DNA of 64,000 nt, taken from NCBI GenBank assembly GCA_050744325.1, contig JBOGHK010000031.1, positions 51,537-115,536 of the forward strand, in the 5' to 3' direction. The number at the start of each line of letters is the position of its first letter. Within the stretch, counting starts at the first letter, position 1. The position numbers and the translations under genes are program-made. Origin of the DNA: DASXTK01 sp050744325. GTDB lineage: Bacteria; Actinomycetota; Acidimicrobiia; Acidimicrobiales; VFJN01. Of the stretch, positions 1 through 7,759 are shown piece by piece. The notes under the pieces were generated by a model. It was given only the letters and a program-made list of their open reading frames with translations, searched no databases and had not been told where the DNA came from.

Positions 1-1758
1 GGCCGCATCGATCAGGTCGACGTGGGCTCCCTGCTCGGCCACCGTGCCGTCGGCCACGACCACGATCGAATCCGCGTCGCGGACCGTGTTGAGGCGGTGG
101 GAGATCAGCAGGCTGGTGCGCCCCGTGCGATGCCGCCGCAGGCGGCGGTGCAGGTCGTACTCGGCTTCGGCATCCAGTCCGGTGCTGGGCTCGTCCAGGA
201 TCAGCAGGTCGCAGTCGTCGCGCATCAGGGCGCGGGCCACGGCGACCCGCTGCCACTGCCCGCCGGAGAGGACGACGCCGGATGGGGCGTCCTCGCCGTC
301 GTCGGCGCCGGCGTAGATCCGGGTGAGCATGGTGTCGTAGCCGTGGGGCAGGGCGACCAGGGTCTCGTCGCATCCGGCACGGTGCGCCGCGGCCTCGATG
401 CGACCCCGGTCGCCGCCGGCCCGTAGGTCACCGAGGCCGATGTTGTCGGCGGCGCTCAGCTCGTAGGCCACGAAGTCCTGGAACACCGCCCCGATGCGGC
501 GCCGTAGCTCGTCCACTGGTAGCTCGCGCAGGTCGACCCCGTCCCACAGCACCGCGCCCCGGGTGGGGTCGTAGAACCGGCAGAGCAGCTTCACGATCGT
601 GCTCTTGCCCGAGCCGTTCCGTCCCACGAGCGCGGTCGTCGACCCATGGGGCAGCGTCAGCGAGACGCCGCGCAGGACCCAGGGCAGGTCGTCGCCGTAG
701 CGGAACCAGACGTCACGGAGCTCGACGCCGCGCTGCAGCCGAGGGACGCTGGACGAGGTGGTCAGCACGGGGAGGTCCGGCTCGCTGTCCACCACCGCGC
801 GGTAGTGGCCGAACAGGAACATCGCCTCGCGCACCCGACCGAGGCTGGCGATCGCGAGGCTCAGCCCGTCCTGGATGCCCGCCACCGAGGCGACGAATAT
901 CGAGACGTCGCCCACGGTGAGGTCGCCGGCCTGGGCGGCCTGGACCGCCCAGACCAGACCGCCGGCGGCGACGAGCGCCCCGAACAGGCCGAGCAGCAGC
1001 TGCACCACCAGCTCCCGGCGGGCCAGCTGGCGGTGCGCCCGATTGATCTGGCGCAGCTCGGCGACCATGCGCGCGCCGAACAGGCTGCCCAGGCCGAAGA
1101 GTCGGACCTCCTTGGCCGCCGTGGAGCTGCGGAGCAGCTGGGCGTAGAAGTCCTCGCGCCGCCACGCATGGCTGAGCTGCGCGACGACCTGCGTACGCCG
1201 CCGCACCAGCCGCATCTCGGCGTGCAGCGCGGGCAGGGCGGACACCACGATGATCACGAGCATCCACGGGTTGAGCAGCAGCATGGTGGCCAGGAAGCCG
1301 AGGAGCCCGACAGCGCTCTGGCCGACCGCGAGGGTGCCGCTGACCACCTCCATGGGGGCGTTGGGCCCGCTCTCGGCGGCGAGGGCCAGCCGGTCGTGGT
1401 ACTGCGGGTCCTCGAAGCGGCGGAGCCCGGCCATCCGGCCCACGGCGGCGTACATTCGCTGCCGGGCCCCGAGCCCGATCTGGCGCTGCAGCTCCTCGTC
1501 GACGTATCGGATGAGGTGCGGCACCAGCACGACCGCCGCCGCGGCGCCGACGAGCAGTAGCGTCGGCGCCAGCACCGGGCCCGATCCTCCGACCAGGCGA
1601 TCGAGGACCTCCCTGGTCAGCCAGGCGACCGCGACTGGCGCCGCGCCTGCCGCGACGGCCAGCGCCACCCGCACGACCAGGAGCGGGCCGCCGCACGCCC
1701 ACGCCAGCCGCGCGGCTGCGGCCACGGACTCCACGCCGCTTCGCTCACGACGGCTCAC
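1..1758 (-). CDS. ABC exporter, fused permease-ATPase (C-terminus outside window)
   Basis: Type I ABC exporter half-transporter, the likely peptide exporter of the RiPP operon. Roughly residues 1-330 form the membrane domain, with hydrophobic segments such as LLLVGAAAAVVLV. The ATPase domain follows, with Walker A GRNGSGKST near residue 376, signature LSGGQ near 495, Walker B LLILDEP near 516 and the H-loop ISHRLN near 553. No C39 leader-peptidase domain is visible at the N-terminus. The start is a GTG at 1756-1758, 17 nt after the stop of the MauE-redoxin gene; a GTG at 1734 is an alternative. The reading frame is open at the window edge, but little of the protein should be missing because the H-loop is already passed. 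The substrate is inferred from the operon only. Confidence 0.88.
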   Translation of the reverse strand, partial: MSRRERSGVESVAAAARLAWACGGPLLVVRVALAVAAGAAPVAVAWLTREVLDRLVGGSGPVLAPTLLLVGAAAAVVLVPHLIRYVDEELQRQIGLGARQRMYAAVGRMAGLRRFEDPQYHDRLALAAESGPNAPMEVVSGTLAVGQSAVGLLGFLATMLLLNPWMLVIIVVSALPALHAEMRLVRRRTQVVAQLSHAWRREDFYAQLLRSSTAAKEVRLFGLGSLFGARMVAELRQINRAHRQLARRELVVQLLLGLFGALVAAGGLVWAVQAAQAGDLTVGDVSIFVASVAGIQDGLSLAIASLGRVREAMFLFGHYRAVVDSEPDLPVLTTSSSVPRLQRGVELRDVWFRYGDDLPWVLRGVSLTLPHGSTTALVGRNGSGKSTIVKLLCRFYDPTRGAVLWDGVDLRELPVDELRRRIGAVFQDFVAYELSAADNIGLGDLRAGGDRGRIEAAAHRAGCDETLVALPHGYDTMLTRIYAGADDGEDAPSGVVLSGGQWQRVAVARALMRDDCDLLILDEPSTGLDAEAEYDLHRRLRRHRTGRTSLLISHRLNTVRDADSIVVVADGTVAEQGAHVDLIDAA

Positions 1759-1774
1759 GACGGCTCGGGTCGGT

Positions 1775-2782
1775 TCACGTCGGGATGGTCTCGGGGAGCC
1801 GGTGCACGAGGTGGTGGTTGGCCACCATGGTGTCGCCGTGGAGCAGGGCGTAGGCCGGGAAGCTCATGATCCGGAAGGCGTCCATCAGGGACTCGACGTC
1901 ATCCTTGCCGCCGACCACCAGGGCTACCCCGGACAGCTCGTGTCGCAGGTCCCGGGCCGTCGTCGAATCGCCAGGCACCACCGCCAGGACCTGGCGACGC
2001 CCACCAGGCATCGCCCCTGCCCGTCGGACGAACTCGGGCAGGGTGTCGATGCAGGCCGGGCAGTCCGGGGCGATGAACCCGACCAAGAAGGGCCCGTCGA
2101 GGTCGGCGCTCGACACGGGCGCGCCGTCGACGGCCTCGCCCACGAACGCGCCGACCGGCGTGCCAGGCGCGACGCGGATCGGTCCGTCCTCGACCGCAGC
2201 CGGCACCGACGACCCCCCGGGCGCCTTTGCCAACGCACCCACCTGGCGAACGAGCCGGACGGTGATCGCCAGGTTGGCCAGGCCGATCACACACAGCAGC
2301 GCGACGGTGACCGTGAGGTACGCCATCTGATCTCCTCCTCGCAGCCACCGGGCTGGGCCGTCGTCGTCGCCGACGGTCAGGACCGCACCCAGCCCCGCGA
2401 CCGCAGCCAGGGCTGCGTTGCGGACGATGTCGATCCCTCGAACCGGACGGCGCCCGGGCCCGAAGCAGTTGCACGGCGTCACCAGCTTCCGGCGCAGCAT
2501 GGACGCCAGCACCACCGTGAAGCCCCCCAGCAGCAGCACCGCCAGCGCGAAGCCGAGTGGAGCGAGCGGAGGTAGCGCCGCCATCGCCGCGGTCGCCGCC
2601 TCCGCCACGACGATCGTCGTCGCCAGCGGGCCGACCTGGGCCGGAGGCAGCCGGGGCAGGACCGCCGTGAGCGTGGCGCGGAAACTGCGATAGGCCGACG
2701 GGCCGCGGGCCTTGCCGACAGCGGACCAGGCGAAGGTGACCGCGATCACCGCCTGGCAGGCGATGCTCAGGTCAGTAGCCAA
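1775..2782 (-). CDS. MauE/DoxX-type membrane protein fused to a TlpA-like redoxin
   Basis: A 335-residue two-part protein. Residues 1-175 carry four or five hydrophobic segments and the Cys pair CNCFG (104-108) typical of MauE membrane redox proteins. Residues 195-335 are a thioredoxin-like (TlpA/redoxin) domain with active-site CPAC (241-244) preceded by FLVGFIAPD. Proteins of this type pass electrons across the membrane to make or isomerise disulfides; here the domains should face the outside. The start overlaps the end of the ATP-grasp gene by 11 nt, so the two are probably translationally coupled. Its place between ligase and exporter suggests thiol handling of the Cys-rich precursor encoded upstream; that role is inference. 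Confidence 0.85.
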   Translation of the reverse strand: MATDLSIACQAVIAVTFAWSAVGKARGPSAYRSFRATLTAVLPRLPPAQVGPLATTIVVAEAATAAMAALPPLAPLGFALAVLLLGGFTVVLASMLRRKLVTPCNCFGPGRRPVRGIDIVRNAALAAVAGLGAVLTVGDDDGPARWLRGGDQMAYLTVTVALLCVIGLANLAITVRLVRQVGALAKAPGGSSVPAAVEDGPIRVAPGTPVGAFVGEAVDGAPVSSADLDGPFLVGFIAPDCPACIDTLPEFVRRAGAMPGGRRQVLAVVPGDSTTARDLRHELSGVALVVGGKDDVESLMDAFRIMSFPAYALLHGDTMVANHHLVHRLPETIPT

Positions 2783-3779
2783 CCTGGGTCACGGCGCCGC
2801 GCCGGAACGGGCCGCCGGCCACGAGGAGGTCGGCGATGCCGTCGCCGAGCGGCAGCCCCAAGTCGTGCTGCATCCAGATGAACTGGCCACCGGGGTTCAC
2901 CTCCAGGAAGACGTGGTCGCCCTCGGGGGTGACGATGAAGTCGACCGCGGCATACACGATGCCGAGCTCGTCGAGCATCGACTGGACCTTCTGGACGACG
3001 TCGTCGGGCAGTGGCCGGTAGTCGCCGTAGGACATGCCTTCCGGGTCGCCGCGCCAGTCGACCTTGGTCTTGTCCGAGGTCTGGGAGTCCACGACCACCG
3101 GGTAGTAGGTGTTGCCGATCACCGTGAGCCGAACCTCGTAGGCCTTGTCGACGTACTCCTGGAACATGCAGACGGTATGCCGCACCCGCTCGACGTGCTC
3201 GACCAGCTCGTCGCCGACCAGCGAGGTCAGCAGCCCGCTGGGCCAGGCGCCGGGGTAATGCAACACGCCACCGGTCAGGCCCTTGTAGACGACGGGCTCG
3301 TCCACTCGGGCAAGCAGAGCCGACACCTCGTCGGGGTCGTTGGTCAATAGGGTGCGGGGCACCCGGAGGCCGAGCCTCTTCGCCAGGCTGAGCTGGTACG
3401 GCTTGAGCTCGCCGACGGCGTCGAGGTCGGGCCGGTTGATCCACAGGCACTCGGTCGCCCGCAGCATCCCACCCACGCCGTGCACCGCCTCCCGGCGGGC
3501 GAACTCGCGCTCGGCATCGCTCATCGCCGCGGCGAACTCGAACGCCGTGGGCCGGCGATACCAGACCCCGCACAGCGCGTCGATGTCGACCTCACGGCCG
3601 CGGTGTTTCAGGAGGCGTCGCTCACCGCCGAAGTCGGAGCTGGTGATCGTGAGCCTCTGGGGGAAGTAGCTCAGGTCGACCCGGACGACCCGGGCGTCCC
3701 GCTCCTTGAGGCTCAGGACGACCGGGTCGACGGTCGGGTCGAAATCCTGGGTCAGGATCAGAACGACCGGGTTACCCAT
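2772..3779 (-). CDS. ATP-grasp peptide ligase (graspetide/microviridin-type maturase)
   Basis: 335 residues, the usual length for MvdD-like ATP-grasp RiPP maturases. Family marks in order: WYRRP (73-77), PRTLLTND (141-148), the ATP-binding lysine in VVYKG (163-167), FQEYVDKAYEVR (206-217), DWR (241-243) and the metal/ATP site FLEVNPGGQF (291-300). These enzymes activate Asp/Glu side-chain carboxylates with ATP and join them to Ser/Thr or Lys side chains in a precursor peptide, giving omega-ester or amide macrocycles. It starts 9 nt after the stop of the second precursor gene and overlaps the MauE-redoxin gene. A glutathione-synthetase or RimK-like role is less likely given the adjacent precursors. 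Confidence 0.9.
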   Translation of the reverse strand: MGNPVVLILTQDFDPTVDPVVLSLKERDARVVRVDLSYFPQRLTITSSDFGGERRLLKHRGREVDIDALCGVWYRRPTAFEFAAAMSDAEREFARREAVHGVGGMLRATECLWINRPDLDAVGELKPYQLSLAKRLGLRVPRTLLTNDPDEVSALLARVDEPVVYKGLTGGVLHYPGAWPSGLLTSLVGDELVEHVERVRHTVCMFQEYVDKAYEVRLTVIGNTYYPVVVDSQTSDKTKVDWRGDPEGMSYGDYRPLPDDVVQKVQSMLDELGIVYAAVDFIVTPEGDHVFLEVNPGGQFIWMQHDLGLPLGDGIADLLVAGGPFRRGAVTQVGY

Positions 3780-3788
3780 GTGGGTGGG

Positions 3789-4082
3789 CTAGAAGCAGGC
3801 GTCGTCGGGCTTCCGATCGGCCCCGTTGCAGCTGGTACGGGTGCCGGTGCACACGCCGGCGGTGATGATCTCACCGTCGTCACCGAGCCAGATCTGCGCG
3901 TCCGGGTCGTAAGAGCCGTGGTGATCCTCCGGGCCACAGTCGCACGCGGTCGGATCCCAGCGCTCGGCATAGAGATAGGCGAGCGGGCCGTGGCGACCGA
4001 ACTCGAAGAGCTCGATCTTGTCGTGGCCCTGGGTCATCGACAGAGCGGTCGGGAGCGGGTTGGTCGCCAATGCGGTCGGCAT
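3789..4082 (-). CDS. Putative ATP-grasp-modified RiPP precursor, Cys-rich
   Basis: 97 residues. It shares a two-block pattern with the gene just upstream: FGRHGPLAYLYAERWDP (28-44) and YDPDAQIWLGDDGEIITAG (58-76). Such blocks (aromatic-Leu stretch, then YDP..Q.W..D.G) resemble the leader of putative ATP-grasp target peptides. The likely core is the tail from about residue 77, rich in Thr, Ser, Asp and Arg and containing Cys 78, 85 and 96; Cys 47 and 49 lie between the blocks. The ATG overlaps the stop of the preceding precursor by one base (TGATG), which implies coupled translation. The core boundary and crosslinks cannot be read from sequence. Confidence 0.72.
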   Translation of the reverse strand: MPTALATNPLPTALSMTQGHDKIELFEFGRHGPLAYLYAERWDPTACDCGPEDHHGSYDPDAQIWLGDDGEIITAGVCTGTRTSCNGADRKPDDACF

Positions 4083-4429
4083 CAGTTGACCTCGCTTTCG
4101 TCGTGTTCGTCTGGTGGCCGTTCCGATCCGTTCGCCGGCATCGGCTCGGTGAGCCCGGTGATGCCGGTGACCTCGCCGGAGAACGACCAGACCAGGTTGG
4201 CTGGGTCGTAGTGCCCGGCGTCGAAGCTCTCGTCCGACGCGGGTTCCAGATCGGACACCTGCTCGTACAGGTATCCGAGTGGCGAGGCGAGGCCGAACCT
4301 GCGGCTACGGCGGAGACCTTCGGGCACGGCCCGGATGACGAGCCTGTTGCCTTCGAGCTCACGGCGATCGAACCTCAGGAAGGTCGGTGGAACCACGATC
4401 GTCGTGCTCCCTTTGCGGCCTTCCCCCAC
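4082..4429 (-). CDS. Putative ATP-grasp-modified RiPP precursor, acidic tail
   Basis: 115 residues from a GTG at 4427-4429. It is a paralog of the next gene: FGLASPLGYLYEQ (45-57) and YDPANLVWSFSGEV (74-87) align with its two blocks. The tail after residue 88 has Thr 88, 91 and 94, Ser 102 and 112, and many Asp/Glu, the donors and acceptors that ATP-grasp ligases join; it has no Cys. The true start may be the GTG at codon 12, which has a better ribosome site (AAGGGAG, about 10 nt upstream), giving 104 residues. It is the first gene of the tight five-gene minus-strand run; 95 bp separate it from the FrhB-like gene. Confidence 0.65.
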   Translation of the reverse strand: MGEGRKGSTTIVVPPTFLRFDRRELEGNRLVIRAVPEGLRRSRRFGLASPLGYLYEQVSDLEPASDESFDAGHYDPANLVWSFSGEVTGITGLTEPMPANGSERPPDEHDESEVN

Positions 4430-4524
4430 GTTCGCGCCCCGTTCCCCCGTCAGCCCCGGCCGGGTGTGGCGGGGTTGCTACTCATCGTCCCATCTCCGAC
4501 CGGGTTCGGCAACGGGTTGAGTCG

Positions 4525-5748
4525 TCAGTTCTCGGACGGGCCTCGGGGCTCGTCGACCGCGAAGCCCGGCCAGCGGTCGCGGCTCTTGGCGGCCAGCTTG
4601 TGGAGTAGGGCGATCGCGCCGGGGTCGTCGTCGCCGGGCCGGGCGATGATCGAGCCGTCGGCGACCATTCGGCTGATGATCTCGCGGCCGAGGTCGGTGC
4701 GGACGATGGTGAGGGTCCAGTCGTTGTCCTTGCCGATCCCCCCGGTGGAGATGTCGGCATGCTCGGCGGCGAAGTCCGGGCAGTAGGTGCAGCCCTCACG
4801 GGTCCAGGCGTGGCACTCCTTGAGGGGGATCTCGTGGTAGGCGCCGTCGCGCATCCAGACCTGGAAGACGCCCTTGATGTTCATCTTGATGATCTCGGCG
4901 CGGTCGAGGCCGTACTTGGTCCAGAACAGCTCGTCGAAGATCGAGTCGTCGAAGGTCTTCGAGCACAGCAGTCCGATGTTGAACAGGATCGGCTTGCCCA
5001 TCTTGCCGACCTTGCGGGTCCACATCACGGGCGGCACCGACGACTGGCACGACATGCCGACCAGTGCCAGCTTCGACAGCCCCCGGTCCAGCGCTTCGCT
5101 GATCGCCAGCGTGTTGGCCGAGTAGGTGTAGCGGCTGCCTGCGGACTCGAGGATCTCCTCCTTGGTGACCGCCACCCCCGGCCTGGCCTTCCAGGTGCTG
5201 CCGTCGCCCTCGAGGTAGGACACCAGGGCACCGTCGATGTAGCCGTTCTCGCGGGCCCAGATCAGCAGGGCCGAGACCAGCCCGCCGTCCTGGCCGACCC
5301 GATGGACCCAGTCGTCGCTGGCCCGGGTCAGCAGGATGTCCTGGTAGATGCCGCTCAGCTCGTCGGGCTCGCGGGTCCGGGCGAAGAGGTGCTCGTCGGC
5401 CTGGGTCTCCCACGAGCGGAACCGGGGGCAGGCCCGGGTGCAGCTCGTGCAGCCCTTCTCGCCGTGGAGGCAGTTGTCGGGGCCGAGCTCGTCTTCGAGG
5501 TGGAACGGCGTGTAGGGCGCGACATCCGCTCTTGGCGCCTTCGGCGCCGGGCCGCTCGGGTCACGCCCTCCCGTGCGGTCGGGCTCTAGGGGCTCGTGGA
5601 GGTAGCCGATGACGTCGTGCGGGCATGCGATGACGCATCCGGCACATCCGGTGCACAGCCCGCTCTGGACGACCTCGGAGTACAGCTCCTTCCACTGCGC
5701 CGTCCACCGGGCGGACTTCTGAGCAGGTGCAGTGTCTGTCGGAACCAT
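4525..5748 (-). CDS. Coenzyme F420 hydrogenase/dehydrogenase beta-subunit (FrhB/FdhB) family protein
   Basis: 407 residues. The N-terminus has a ferredoxin-like motif C32-x2-C35-x2-C38-x3-CP (42-43) and a second Cys set at 93, 100, 103 and 107-108 (CTSCTRACP), so two [4Fe-4S] clusters are likely. The rest (QDGGLVSALLIWARE, GMSCQS, KMNIKG) fits the FrhB domain that binds flavin and F420 or another low-potential partner. The ATG at 5746-5748 is divergent from the LCP gene, with 47 bp between the starts. Residues 52-80 (Pro/Arg/Gly-rich) look like an insertion between the two Cys sets. The substrate is unknown; it may be co-transcribed with the RiPP genes, but nothing ties it to them chemically. 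Confidence 0.8.
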   Translation of the reverse strand: MVPTDTAPAQKSARWTAQWKELYSEVVQSGLCTGCAGCVIACPHDVIGYLHEPLEPDRTGGRDPSGPAPKAPRADVAPYTPFHLEDELGPDNCLHGEKGCTSCTRACPRFRSWETQADEHLFARTREPDELSGIYQDILLTRASDDWVHRVGQDGGLVSALLIWARENGYIDGALVSYLEGDGSTWKARPGVAVTKEEILESAGSRYTYSANTLAISEALDRGLSKLALVGMSCQSSVPPVMWTRKVGKMGKPILFNIGLLCSKTFDDSIFDELFWTKYGLDRAEIIKMNIKGVFQVWMRDGAYHEIPLKECHAWTREGCTYCPDFAAEHADISTGGIGKDNDWTLTIVRTDLGREIISRMVADGSIIARPGDDDPGAIALLHKLAAKSRDRWPGFAVDEPRGPSEN

Positions 5749-5795
5749 GCCCCGAACCTATCCGCGGAGTGTCTGGGCGGTAACCTCCCGAGTTC

Positions 5796-7592
5796 ATGCC
5801 CGGTGATTGGGAACGGTCGTCGTCGCGCGCGGGCGGCGCGCGTCCCGGCTCGGGCCGCCCGGGTCCCCGGCAGCGTTCTCGCAACGGCAACGGCAACGGC
5901 GACGGTCACGGCCAGTGGGACTGGGGGCCGCCGCAACGCCAGCGGTCCTCCCGCGGCCGCGACGCCGGTCCCCAGCCCGGGGAGCAGTCGAGGGCACGGC
6001 GGCACAACGGCGGTCCCGGTCGCCGCGACCCGGGCGATCGCAACGGCGACCGGGGCGACAGGACCGACCGGCCCATCACCCGGCGGCGCCGACCGGACGA
6101 GCGCGACCAGCGGGGACGTCCACCCGCCCGGCACGCGGCGGCGGGAGGCAGTCGCCGGGGCGGCGAGCCACCGGACGACGGCGACGGTCGTCGGCCGCGT
6201 CGCTCGTGGCCCCAGCGGATCGTGCTCGGCATGGGAGTGCTCCTGGTGCTCGCACTGCTCACGGGTGCCGGTGGCGTGTTCTGGGTGATGGAGAAGATCA
6301 GCAACGTCGACCGGATCGACGACCTCGACGTCGACGCGGTCCAGGCCGGCGAGCCCAGCAACTACCTGATCGTCGGCAGCGACACGCGGGCGAACTCCGG
6401 CGGCGAGTACGGCGACGTCTCGGGACAGCGCAGCGACACGATCATGATCGTGCGGCTGGATCCCCAGAACGACCAGGCGTCCCTCCTGTCCCTCCCCCGT
6501 GACCTGATGGTGCCCATCGCCGGGCACTCCGGCGAGCTGGAGAAGCTCAACTCGGCGTTCTCCGAGAGCCACCAGACCCTGGTCAACACGATCCGGGCCA
6601 ACTTCGGCATCGAGATCAACCACTACGTGGTCGTCGACTTCGCAGGGTTCGAGCGGCTGGTCGACGCGGTGGGGGGCGTGGACCTCTACTTCGACCGGGC
6701 GGTCAAGGACGACCAGTCCGGGCTGTTCATCGAGGAGCTCGGGTGCGTGACCCTCAACGGCGACCAGGCGCTGGCCTACGCCCGGTCCCGGCACCTCCAG
6801 TACATGACCGAGGACGGCTGGAGCAACGAGGACCCCCTCGCCGACCTGGGGCGCATTGAGCGCCAGCAGGTGTTCATCCGCGCGGCGCTGACCGAGGCCC
6901 TCGAGGAGATCACCAATCCCGTGCGGGTCACCGAGCTGATCGACATCGGGACCGACAGCGTCAGCCTCGACCCCGAGACCGACCCCTTGCAGCTTGCCGA
7001 GCAGTTCTCGAGCTTCAGCCTCGACAACCTGGAGACCCATTCGCTGCCGGTCATCGACCTGGTGCCCGAGGTCTCGGTGCAGATGGATCCGGTCAACGCA
7101 CCGTCGATCCTGAACATCTTCCGCGGTGCCGATCCCAACGACGTCCTCCCGGGCACCATCACCGTCGACGTGCTCAACGGCACGGGGGTGGAGAGCCAGG
7201 CCAACGACGTCGGAGCAGCGTTGCAGGCGGTGGGATTCCAGCTCGGCGAGCGCTCGGACTACGAACCGCAGCCGGTCCCGAACACGATCGTGTTCCACCG
7301 GCCGGGCGAGGAGGTCATCGGGCTGCGGGTGGCGCGCCACATCACCGGTGGCGCGCAGCTCCAGGTGCGTGACGACGTCGAGTCCGGGCACGTGACCGTG
7401 GTGACCGGTGAGGACTTCACCACCATCCACATGCAGCCCACCCCAGTCGACCAGATGCCCGCGCCGGCAGGAGGCGAGCCAGCGGCCGGGGCCGGGAGCA
7501 CGACCACGACGGCGCCCACGCAGACCACAGTGCCCCAGCAGACCACCACGACGACGCCACCGTCCGAGTACGCCGTCGGTCACCCCTGCTAG
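5796..7592 (+). CDS. LytR-CpsA-Psr (LCP) family cell-wall glycopolymer ligase
   Basis: 598 residues. Residues 1-138 are a low-complexity Arg/Gly/Asn-rich cytoplasmic tail; one membrane helix follows at about 141-163 (IVLGMGVLLVLALLTGAGG). The LCP catalytic domain spans roughly 185-400, with the Arg/Asp-rich marks GSDTRA, RSDTIMIVRLD, LSLPRDLMVPI and the later YARSRH. A LytR_C domain (DVLNGTGVESQANDVG onward) covers about 455-540, ending in a Thr/Pro-rich tail. LCP enzymes transfer polyprenyl-linked glycopolymers to peptidoglycan outside the membrane. The ATG at 5796 has no clear ribosome site. Transcription ends at a strong hairpin at 7696-7728. Confidence 0.92.
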   Translation: MPGDWERSSSRAGGARPGSGRPGPRQRSRNGNGNGDGHGQWDWGPPQRQRSSRGRDAGPQPGEQSRARRHNGGPGRRDPGDRNGDRGDRTDRPITRRRRPDERDQRGRPPARHAAAGGSRRGGEPPDDGDGRRPRRSWPQRIVLGMGVLLVLALLTGAGGVFWVMEKISNVDRIDDLDVDAVQAGEPSNYLIVGSDTRANSGGEYGDVSGQRSDTIMIVRLDPQNDQASLLSLPRDLMVPIAGHSGELEKLNSAFSESHQTLVNTIRANFGIEINHYVVVDFAGFERLVDAVGGVDLYFDRAVKDDQSGLFIEELGCVTLNGDQALAYARSRHLQYMTEDGWSNEDPLADLGRIERQQVFIRAALTEALEEITNPVRVTELIDIGTDSVSLDPETDPLQLAEQFSSFSLDNLETHSLPVIDLVPEVSVQMDPVNAPSILNIFRGADPNDVLPGTITVDVLNGTGVESQANDVGAALQAVGFQLGERSDYEPQPVPNTIVFHRPGEEVIGLRVARHITGGAQLQVRDDVESGHVTVVTGEDFTTIHMQPTPVDQMPAPAGGEPAAGAGSTTTTAPTQTTVPQQTTTTTPPSEYAVGHPC

Positions 7593-7695
7593 GTCGCGCT
7601 CCCACGAGCTCGGCCTGCTGCGGGCGGTGGGGATGACCCGACGTCAGCGGCGGTCGGTGGTCCGGTGGGGGTCGGTGATCATCGTCGGTCCCGGC

Positions 7696-7728
7696 GTCCG
7701 CCCGTCGCGAAGGTTGCGACGGGCGGAC
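7696..7728. terminator. Bidirectional hairpin between convergent genes
   Basis: Perfect 13-bp inverted repeat (arms 7696-7708 and 7716-7728, GTCCGCCCGTCGC) with a 7-nt loop GAAGGTT. It lies between the LCP gene on plus and the subtilase gene on minus. There is no U-run, as is common for actinobacterial terminators. Confidence 0.75.
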
Positions 7729-7759
7729 ACCGGAACGTCCCCCCTCCAGCGCTACGCCC

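Noticed and set aside
646..1560. Long plus-strand frame opposite the ABC exporter
   Set aside because: It mirrors the minus-strand ATPase/permease, which has clear Walker motifs; typical GC-rich shadow frame.
5515..5570. Palindrome GGCGCC-TTC-GGCGCC in the FrhB insert as another mobile repeat
   Set aside because: The outer arms are poorly paired and the termini do not match the GTTCTGTG family; short GC palindromes are common by chance here.
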